A stretch of DNA of 16,072 nucleotides from Desulfuromonadaceae bacterium (GTDB lineage: Bacteria; Desulfobacterota; Desulfuromonadia; Geobacterales; Pseudopelobacteraceae): assembly GCA_028686145.1 (NCBI GenBank), contig JAQUCQ010000033.1, forward strand, positions 1-16,072, given 5' to 3'. The notes below the pieces were generated by a model, which searched no databases, had not been told where the DNA came from, and saw only the letters and a program-made list of their open reading frames with translations. The position numbers and the translations under genes are program-made. Below are positions 1 to 6,365 of the stretch, piece by piece (the first letter of the stretch is position 1; every line of letters begins with the position of its first letter).

Positions 1-1672
1 ATAATTTGTGATCATTATAATACCAGAAACAGTCATGCACCATATGCACATACGTCTCAGATTTCAAAATAGCGGAACTGTTGCATGAAGAACCGCTACA
101 GGCCATGCAGTCGGTCGTACTCTGCTGCACCTGACCCAGTTTTTCTTCAGTAATATTGGTCCAGTCAGTAATGGCCTCAGAGCAGGCTGACAGGTTATAG
201 GCAGCATCATAAATCTCTATCCGTGTGGTGCCACCCTGAGTTGCCGGGTTGGTATAGTCAGGCTCCAATGCTGTTGGGCCACGGATGGCAAAAGTCATCT
301 TGTTGAGGTCTTCAGCGGAGCCCGCAACTTTCAAGATATTTGGCACAATACGGACGAAGCGCCGCCCCATGCAGCCGCGGGACTCTGGAAGAAGCGTCCC
401 AGAGGCGGTATCGTATTTCCCCCCGGTCAGTATTTTTTTCTGTAAATCCAGTTTGGATGTCACCAACCAGTTAAGAAATTTCCCCTTGGCAATGAAGCTT
501 GAAACCGTTCGGGGAGAAGATACTGACATCTGCACACAATAATCTGCTGCCTTGAAGGTGCAATTAGCGGGCAATGCCGCACCGGGCTCAAACCGCTGAC
601 TACTGCTGTTGTAAGTGTAGATCGACGCTTCATCAAAATAGCCAGGATAACTGTTAACGGTGGAATATGAATTATCATAACATTTACCGGAAGCATCATA
701 GGACATGTCATACATACTGGCAGAATTGTCGACCATGAGCAGGAGATTGGGAGTTATGCTGGCGCTGACAAAAGGTGGAGTAATGGTGTACTTATTGACA
801 TCTGACGTCGGCAGTGTACAAGTCGCCGTCAACGTGTGATCAGCGGTAACAACTGGTGTGGTGTAACTGCTGACCGCGCCAACTGATACATTGTTGTAAG
901 TGACCTGGTCAATGGTGGCACCGGTTGCCGGAACAATAGTAAAGTCAGCAGTCTGACCGCTGATAACTTTTACCACTCCCCCTGTCGGCTGAACTCCATT
1001 ATTGAGGATAGTACAGTTGGATGGTTGAGTAACCAATACCTGATAGTACGGAACAAACGTAGCTGTTACAGTTGTATTTGCGGTTATCGGCCCCACACTC
1101 TTAGTAACAACACCAAACGAGGGCTGGGTAAGCAAGTTGGAACCGCTGTTGACTCTGATGCTTTGCACTGCATACCTGTTGGCTATGTCAGGAGTTACCG
1201 TGACTGTTGCTATTGCACCGCTCTCTACCGTTTGCGTTGGCGGCGAGACAGAACCGCCAGTGCCCGAGACAGTGCCGGTAACCGTGTATGAGACAGGAAT
1301 GGTTTCAAAGCCGACTGAAAAGTAGTTTATATGATCAGCGCCAATTTTATACACACAACTTGAAGAGGTAGACAGTGAAGGCTGGTAATCAGTACCGCTA
1401 CAAACCAGAGAGCCCGATTTGATGCGATCACCGCTGTTAGGTATTGCAGTCAAAATTGTACTGCTATTCACATTGTCCTTGGTAAAAGAATAGGTAATTC
1501 CAGACACCAACGTGCCAGACGGAACTTGCGCAATATGTCCCATGGTAGGATTTTGATTTGTTATTTCAATAAAGCCGACGGTACCAGCAAAACATAATAG
1601 AGCTGAAATATGGATCACAACGGCAGTTATTAGAACCTGAATAAGGATATTAATCGTACTGATTATTTTCAT
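1..1672 (-). CDS. pilY1: PilY1/PilC-like type IV pilus tip or assembly protein, N-terminal 557 residues (runs off window)
   Basis: An open frame without stops runs from ATG at 1672 to the window edge, so the C-terminal part, where PilY1 proteins carry a beta-propeller, is not visible. GAGG lies 6 nt before the ATG. Residues 1-29 form a signal peptide ending in CFA, so the protein is exported. Residues about 128-287 hold two related beta-rich modules, each ending in a T-x-T-A-T/C-type strand. A von Willebrand A-like domain follows: SITPNLLLMVDNSASM at 305-320 contains the DxSxS metal-binding motif (D315, S317, S319). KGKFLNWLVTSKLDLQKKIL at 396-415 resembles the conserved PilY1/PilC segment after that motif. 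Thirteen cysteines are visible after the signal peptide. The family acts at the pilus tip in adhesion, twitching and pilus assembly. The gene is its own transcription unit, behind a terminator and a sigma-54-type promoter. The family call is fairly secure; the exact role is inferred. Confidence 0.82.
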   Translation of the reverse strand, partial: MKIISTINILIQVLITAVVIHISALLCFAGTVGFIEITNQNPTMGHIAQVPSGTLVSGITYSFTKDNVNSSTILTAIPNSGDRIKSGSLVCSGTDYQPSLSTSSSCVYKIGADHINYFSVGFETIPVSYTVTGTVSGTGGSVSPPTQTVESGAIATVTVTPDIANRYAVQSIRVNSGSNLLTQPSFGVVTKSVGPITANTTVTATFVPYYQVLVTQPSNCTILNNGVQPTGGVVKVISGQTADFTIVPATGATIDQVTYNNVSVGAVSSYTTPVVTADHTLTATCTLPTSDVNKYTITPPFVSASITPNLLLMVDNSASMYDMSYDASGKCYDNSYSTVNSYPGYFDEASIYTYNSSSQRFEPGAALPANCTFKAADYCVQMSVSSPRTVSSFIAKGKFLNWLVTSKLDLQKKILTGGKYDTASGTLLPESRGCMGRRFVRIVPNILKVAGSAEDLNKMTFAIRGPTALEPDYTNPATQGGTTRIEIYDAAYNLSACSEAITDWTNITEEKLGQVQQSTTDCMACSGSSCNSSAILKSETYVHMVHDCFWYYNDHKL

Positions 1673-1733
1673 AGAAAACCTCATACAACTTTTTAGAGTA
1701 AACTTTTACGAAGCACACAATAGGCGTTCCTTT

Positions 1734-1749
1734 AGCAATATTAATGCCA
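1734..1749 (-). promoter_or_regulatory. Sigma-54 (-24/-12) promoter of the pilY1-like gene
   Basis: The minus strand reads TGGCATTAATATTGCT. It has the invariant GG and GC dinucleotides separated by exactly 10 nt and matches the consensus TGGCAYRNNNNTTGCW at all fixed positions except the R. The predicted start of transcription is near 1723, giving a leader of about 50 nt before the pilY1 ATG at 1672. It lies downstream of the dsbC-like terminator and upstream of a good ribosome binding site. rpoN itself is encoded at 11357-12799. Sigma-54 control of type IV pilus genes through PilR-type activators is well known. Confidence 0.72.
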
Positions 1750-1763
1750 CCAAACATAAATCC

Positions 1764-1833
1764 GTACTAACCTGTATTTATTAGTATTTATATTTTATCT
1801 TTTTATGTGCTCCGCAATTAGTACAAAATTTGT
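1764..1833. promoter_or_regulatory. Possible upstream activator-binding region of pilY1 (TACTAA/TTAGTA repeats and a short dyad)
   Basis: On the plus strand TACTAA lies at 1765-1770, TTAGTA at 1781-1786 and TTAGTA again at 1818-1823. The first two form an inverted pair. ACAAA-A-TTTGT at 1823-1833 is an odd-centred dyad about 105 nt upstream of the predicted transcription start. Sigma-54 activators usually bind 80-150 nt upstream. The stretch is A+T rich, so short repeats may be chance. No known activator consensus is recognised. Confidence 0.25.
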
Positions 1834-1836
1834 CAT

Positions 1837-1878
1837 AAAAAAAGCCCCTTGCTATGCAAATATTTCATAGCAAGGGGC
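1837..1878 (-). terminator. Rho-independent terminator after the dsbC-like gene
   Basis: A perfect 13-bp inverted repeat pairs GCCCCTTGCTATG (1844-1856) with CATAGCAAGGGGC (1866-1878) across a 9-nt loop. On the minus strand the stem is followed by seven Ts (1837-1843). It starts about 37 nt past the dsbC stop and lies before the pilY1 promoter. It therefore ends the long upstream array and separates pilY1 as its own unit. There is no T-run on the other side, so it works in one direction only. Confidence 0.93.
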
Positions 1879-1914
1879 CTATCAGCAATATTCGGGTTGT
1901 CAGAGTAAAGCAGG

Positions 1915-2688
1915 TTATTTTCCTTCAAGCTCCTTTTTCAGCGTTTCCGCGTCGCGCATCCCCACCTGAATCGTACCGTCCGGCAGTATCAAAGTGGGAG
2001 TACCGGAAATGCCATGAGTATTGCCAAATTTCACAATCTCATCAATCGCCTTTTTGCTACTTTCCTTGACTGGTTTTGGAATCTCTTTGCCTTCAAACGC
2101 CTTATCAAGCAGTTCATGATTCTTTGACTCCAGTATGGCTCTTGATTTGTCATAGGATCCGGGATGCATCGGCAATGGGAAAAGCATCACGTATATAGTC
2201 ACATCCGGGTCAATCTTTATCAGCTTTTTCAGTTCGGAGTGACCTTTCCGACAGTAGGGACAATCAGGATCGGTGAAAACATACAGTTTTTTGGTTCCCT
2301 TGGGATTACCAAGAACCACGGCATTTGCCACAGGGATGGTTTTAACATCGACGGAAGTAACCTGCTTAGGTTGTGGCAGAGCCGAAACCGGCTGCAAAGT
2401 TTCAAGATCGACTATCATACCCTGCAGAAGATGTTTTTTACCGTAATCAATAAAAATGACACCCTGTTTGTCGTTCTTTTCCACAAGGAGCTCGAAAAGC
2501 CCCTTTGCGGGAGCCTGCTTGACGGATTTAACTGTTATGCCGGTCTTCTTTAACAGTGCATCGGCATCCTTTATAGAAAGATTATGACATGAAGCACACT
2601 CACCGCCGCAGCCATTTTGCGGCATGGCATGCGCAGAAGAAACAGCACTGATTATTACAGCAACAACAATACAAAGAATTTTAAACAT
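1915..2688 (-). CDS. Periplasmic DsbC/DsbG-like thiol:disulfide interchange protein with an N-terminal CxxCH motif
   Basis: The product is 257 aa. An upstream in-frame TTG at 2703 is possible, but AAAGGA sits 6 nt before ATG 2688, so that start is chosen. Residues 1-21 form a signal peptide ending in AHA. The thioredoxin-fold domain contains FTDPDCPYC at 138-146, with the redox-active CPYC (143-146), and the cis-proline loop SGTP ending at P231. The region before it resembles the DsbC dimerisation domain. The likely role is isomerising or reducing wrong disulfides in exported proteins. The mature N terminus carries CGGECASCH (27-35): the CASCH part is a c-type haem-binding signature and is absent from classical DsbC. 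It begins 28 nt after the response regulator and ends at a strong terminator. The next gene encodes a cysteine-rich secreted protein, a plausible client. The family call is strong, haem binding is unproven, and I cannot separate DsbC from DsbG. Confidence 0.85.
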   Translation of the reverse strand: MFKILCIVVAVIISAVSSAHAMPQNGCGGECASCHNLSIKDADALLKKTGITVKSVKQAPAKGLFELLVEKNDKQGVIFIDYGKKHLLQGMIVDLETLQPVSALPQPKQVTSVDVKTIPVANAVVLGNPKGTKKLYVFTDPDCPYCRKGHSELKKLIKIDPDVTIYVMLFPLPMHPGSYDKSRAILESKNHELLDKAFEGKEIPKPVKESSKKAIDEIVKFGNTHGISGTPTLILPDGTIQVGMRDAETLKKELEGK

Positions 2689-2716
2689 GGAAATTCCTTT
2701 CAAGATTATATATGCG

Positions 2717-4086
2717 CTACTCTATGCCATATTCCTTGATTTTGTAAAGCAGGGAGCGATGACTGATTTCAAGTATTTTTGCTGATTGTGTTCGATTACC
2801 ACCGGTTTTTGCGAGCGCTTTCCGAATAAGCTCCCGTTCGATAGCCTCCTCGGCTTTTTTAATTGAAAAATTTTCGTCACTATCTGCATAACCAACGGCG
2901 TGTTCATCAATCAGGCGAATAGCAGACGGTAAACAGGCCGTGGTAATACGGCCACCATCACAAAGAATGCTGGCTCGCTCAAGGACATTTTCAAGTTCCC
3001 GTACATTGCCCGGCCAATGATGCGCCATCAGGGTACGCATTGCCTCCGGCTCTATATGCAGAATCTGCTTACCATCACTATAGTCCGAATGTTTCAAAAA
3101 ATGCTCTGCCAACAAAGGGATGTCTTCAACCCGTTCACGGAGCGGCGGCAACTGCAGGCAGAACACATTCAGCCTGAAATATAAATCCTCCCGGAAGTAT
3201 CCGCCTTTTACATCAGCCGACAAATCCCGTGATGTAGCAGAAATCACCCTGACATCCACTTTTTGGGAAACAGCTCCCCCTACCCGTCTGATTTCACCTT
3301 CCTGCAAAACCCTTAGAAGCTTGACTTGCAGTGCAACCGGCATTTCTCCAACTTCGTCAAGAAACAATGTGCCGCCATCGGCCTGTTCAAAAAGTCCCGA
3401 CCGGTCACTGGACGCATCGGTGAAGGCACCCCGTATATGCCCAAACAATTCACTTTCCAGCAGGTTTTCAGAAATAGCTCCACAATTTACTGCCACAAAT
3501 GGCTTCTGTGATCGAAGACATTGGTATGGATAGCGCGGGCTACCAGCTCTTTTCCTGTGCCGGACTCACCCAGTATTATGATGGTCGTCTTCAAGTCGGC
3601 AACTCTTCGAATCTGATTGAATATATCCTGCATCCGACTATTCCGGCTGAGTATCCCGCCGTAGGAAAACTGACCGGCGACTACTTCCCGCAATTGACAG
3701 TTTTCTTCTTTCAGACGTTCCCGCTCTTCGGCTTTTTTGAGTACCATTATAATTTCATCTTTTTTGAACGGCTTCGAGATAAAATCATAGGCGCCCAGCT
3801 TCATGCATTCTACTGCAACTTCTACGGTACCATAGGCCGACATCATAATGATCGGTGCCGTGACATGCTGTTCCAGTGCCCGCGTCAAAAAAGTCTTACC
3901 ATCCATTTCCGGCATTCTGATATCACACAGGATAAAATCGTAGACATTATCCCTAAGGCGGCAGAGGCCTTCTTTTCCATGAGCAGCAAGGGTAATGCAG
4001 TACCCCTGGCGAGTCAGCATGACCGACAACATATGGCGCATATTTTCTTCGTCATCTATGACCAGAATATGTTGACCGTTACTCAT
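2717..4086 (-). pseudogene. NtrC-family sigma-54-dependent response regulator, split by an apparent one-base frameshift
   Basis: ATG 4086 follows AGGGGG and overlaps the kinase stop by 8 nt. The first frame encodes a receiver domain (D11, D12, phosphoacceptor D55 in CDIRMPEMDG, K105 in SKPF) and the start of an AAA+ domain with Walker A GESGTGKE (173-180). It then meets TAA at 3489-3487. The next frame resumes the same domain at PFVAVNCG, with the sigma-54 contact loop GAFTDA, Walker B GGTLFLDEVGEMP and a C-terminal Fis-type helix-turn-helix ending at TAG 2717. Adding one base near 3503-3508 (AGAAG to AGAAAG) restores a 456-residue protein reading HRKPFVAVNCG. As written, neither half is a working activator: the first lacks the contact loop and DNA-binding domain, the second lacks Walker A. 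This may be a sequencing or assembly error or a real mutation. The partner is the adjacent kinase, and pilY1 is a possible target. Confidence 0.85.
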
Positions 4087-5575
4087 GTTTCCCCCTCTCA
4101 TCCCGCCCCAATGGCAACCAGACAGTAAAACAACTGCCTTTGCCAATTGAGCTGGTTGCCGAGATGCGTCCGCCAAAACCTTCAATGATCCGTGCGGAGA
4201 TTGCCAAACCAAGTCCTGTCCCCTTCCCGGGCGGTTTGGTAGTGAAAAATGGATCGAAAATATGCTTCATGGACTCGTGCGGGATTCCTGTGCCGGAATC
4301 AACAACATCCAAGCGAACGTGGGCCTCCTCTCGTCCTGCTCTGATTTCTATAGTGCCCCCATCAGGTGTGGCGTCACGGCTATTAAGAAGCAAATTGATA
4401 ACTACTTGCTGAAGCTGGTACTGATCACATCTGGCAAACAATAACTCCTCTTCAATTTTAAGATTGAGGTTCAATTGTTTAAAAACTCCCTGCTGCGTCA
4501 TCAGATCTAGAACAGAGGATACGACATTACGCACATCAGCATTTTCTTCACCCGATATTCGCGGGCGCGAATAATCAAGTAATCCGCGTACTATCCGGTC
4601 AATCCGTGAACAATCTTCTGTAATGCGCCGGGCATAATCCTGAATAGCGGCATTATCAGGCTGTTCTCCTGCAGTAAGTTCTGCATAGCCCATGATTGAG
4701 GCAAGCGGCGTTCCTATTTCATGCGCCATTCCGGCAGCCAACAGACCGATGGAAGCCATTTTCTCGGTGCGAATCGATTCTTCCCGGGCTTGACGAATTT
4801 CACAATTTGCATTTTCAAGGGCAGCCATCTGCTCCGTAACCTGATGATCTTTTGTTATTAGCGTTGCTACCATTTCGTTAAATGCTGTCGCCAAGCGGGC
4901 AATTTCAGCACTCCCAGATACATGCAGCTTCTGCCCATACTGGCCTCCGGTGATCTTTTCCGTTGCAGTCAATAATCTATTAATCGGATTGACAACAATT
5001 CTTGTCAAAACAAAAGAACCCAAACCAAGTAACAATATAAAATCCAGCACAAAGTAAGCCATTAGCATCTGTTGCGTTCGATTAAGGCGGGCTTTTTCAG
5101 AAGCCAGAGAAAGCAGCAGACCCGCTTTACCAACAGCCTGTCCGTTACGCATAACAGTCAGAATACTAATGACGCCACTCCCATCAGGCTGGATAAAACT
5201 CCCGTCGGCAGCTTCTGGTAATCCCTTGAACGGAGCATACAGATCACTCCCTGCCCGGCCAGTGCTAAAGACCGGCTTTCCGTTTCTATCCAGCAGAGTC
5301 AGACGGCCAAAAGCAGGCTCTTTGGAAAGCTTTTCAATATAGTGTGACGCCTGGGAGTCAGAGGGCAAAAAACCTACTGAAGAGGTAAGTATTGAATCAG
5401 GTAGCAAACTGACAAAAGCCTTGAGCAGTGTGCGAGCATGCTCACCTTTTTGAGCGTACAAATCGTTGGCAGCAGTTTTGAAAGCCAGCACACTGAAGAG
5501 GAGCCAGGTCAGCACCAGCAGCAGACCTAGCGAGGCGAGGATTGAAGCAGTCAGACTGGGGCGGTAGCGGGCCAT
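4079..5575 (-). CDS. Membrane-bound sensor histidine kinase (HAMP, HisKA, HATPase_c)
   Basis: This 498-aa sensor kinase partners the NtrC-type regulator that follows. Residues about 11-32 form membrane segment 1, 33-168 a periplasmic sensing region, and about 171-195 membrane segment 2. A HAMP linker (about 193-245) and a short helical stretch come next. The phosphorylation site is H285 in MAHEIGTPLASIMGY. The ATP-binding domain shows the N box VINLLLNSRDA (392-402), G1 VDSGTGIP (425-432) and G2 GKGTGLGLAI (450-459). ATG 5575 has AGGG about 8 nt upstream and lies one base after the pilD stop. The stop overlaps the regulator start, which points to translational coupling. The kinase core is of the NtrB/PilS general type. 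The pilD context hints at a pilus-related function, but the signal sensed cannot be read from the sequence. Confidence 0.93.
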   Translation of the reverse strand: MARYRPSLTASILASLGLLLVLTWLLFSVLAFKTAANDLYAQKGEHARTLLKAFVSLLPDSILTSSVGFLPSDSQASHYIEKLSKEPAFGRLTLLDRNGKPVFSTGRAGSDLYAPFKGLPEAADGSFIQPDGSGVISILTVMRNGQAVGKAGLLLSLASEKARLNRTQQMLMAYFVLDFILLLGLGSFVLTRIVVNPINRLLTATEKITGGQYGQKLHVSGSAEIARLATAFNEMVATLITKDHQVTEQMAALENANCEIRQAREESIRTEKMASIGLLAAGMAHEIGTPLASIMGYAELTAGEQPDNAAIQDYARRITEDCSRIDRIVRGLLDYSRPRISGEENADVRNVVSSVLDLMTQQGVFKQLNLNLKIEEELLFARCDQYQLQQVVINLLLNSRDATPDGGTIEIRAGREEAHVRLDVVDSGTGIPHESMKHIFDPFFTTKPPGKGTGLGLAISARIIEGFGGRISATSSIGKGSCFTVWLPLGRDERGKHE

Positions 5576-5576
5576 G

Positions 5577-6365
5577 CTATCCCTGATAAAAGCCGCTCAA
5601 ACTGAGGTACCACCGGATGAGCGCTTTCCCATAGAATATATATAGCACTGCGCCGAACGCGAGGTAAGGACCAAAAGGGATTGCCAGCTTGGAATCTTTT
5701 TTCTGAAGCACCATTATGGTAATACCGATCAGCGAGCCAACAAGTGAACTGGCAAAGATAATAAACGGTACGGCTTTCCATCCCAGAAAAGCGCCCATCA
5801 TTGCCAACAGTTTGATATCACCACCGCCCATGCCGTCTTTGCCTGTCAGTCGCTGGTATAAAAAGGCCACCAGTAACAAGCTGCCTCCACCCAGCAGAAT
5901 ACCAAGCAATGAATTCAGCCACCCATGACCTTTCAGAAAAAACGACAGGGCAAACCCTACTATAATGCCGGGCAACGATATTTCGTCAGGAATTATCTGG
6001 TGCTCGATATCGATAAAGGTGATCACCACCAGAGCAGAACAGAACAGGAACAGGGTTGCAAATGCCAGTGTCGGTCCGAAACGAAGGAAGAGCAGCAGAG
6101 CCAGAAGTCCGTTAAGCAGTTCTACCAGCGGATACTGAAGGGAGATATGGGCACCGCATCCACGGCATTTCCCCCGCAGGAACAAATAGCTCAGTACCGG
6201 AATATTGTCATACCAGCGAAGCTGATAGGAACAGAGCGGACAATGTGATGGAGGAGAAACGATTGATTCGTCCTTCGGCATGCGGCAGATGCAGACATTC
6301 AAAAAGGAGCCGACCACCATGCCGAAAACAAATACAAAAAGAGAATAGATCATGAGTGGTGTCAT
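5577..6365 (-). CDS. pilD: Type IV prepilin peptidase / N-methyltransferase PilD
   Basis: This 262-aa polytopic inner-membrane enzyme cleaves the leader of type IV prepilins and pseudopilins and methylates the new N terminus. The N-terminal segment has GMVVGSFLNVCICRMP (15-30) and the two metal-binding cysteine pairs CPLC (42-45) and CRGC (67-70). The catalytic aspartates are in FIDIEHQIIPD (D119) and GMGGGDIKLL (D183), among about eight hydrophobic segments. The start chosen is ATG 6365, which overlaps the ptsI stop as TGATG; the frame is open for 40 codons upstream, but only inside ptsI. A start four codons later (MIYS) is possible. The kinase gene begins one base after the stop. The length is near the family norm of roughly 250-290 residues. 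Its position next to PTS genes is unusual for pilD, which more often sits with pilB and pilC. Confidence 0.95.
   Translation of the reverse strand: MTPLMIYSLFVFVFGMVVGSFLNVCICRMPKDESIVSPPSHCPLCSYQLRWYDNIPVLSYLFLRGKCRGCGAHISLQYPLVELLNGLLALLLFLRFGPTLAFATLFLFCSALVVITFIDIEHQIIPDEISLPGIIVGFALSFFLKGHGWLNSLLGILLGGGSLLLVAFLYQRLTGKDGMGGGDIKLLAMMGAFLGWKAVPFIIFASSLVGSLIGITIMVLQKKDSKLAIPFGPYLAFGAVLYIFYGKALIRWYLSLSGFYQG

Noticed and set aside
2689..2703. TTG start five codons upstream for the DsbC-like gene
   Set aside because: The AAAGGA ribosome binding site lies inside that extension and is correctly spaced for ATG 2688, which also gives a normal signal peptide.
3487..3510. Programmed ribosomal frameshift in the response regulator
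   Set aside because: A -1 shift would be needed, but the site lacks a slippery heptamer and an obvious downstream structure; a simple one-base deletion or error explains it better.
3499..4128. 209-codon open frame on the plus strand, opposite the response regulator
   Set aside because: It lies antisense to a clear receiver domain, has no recognisable motif, and the opposite strand's coding explains it.
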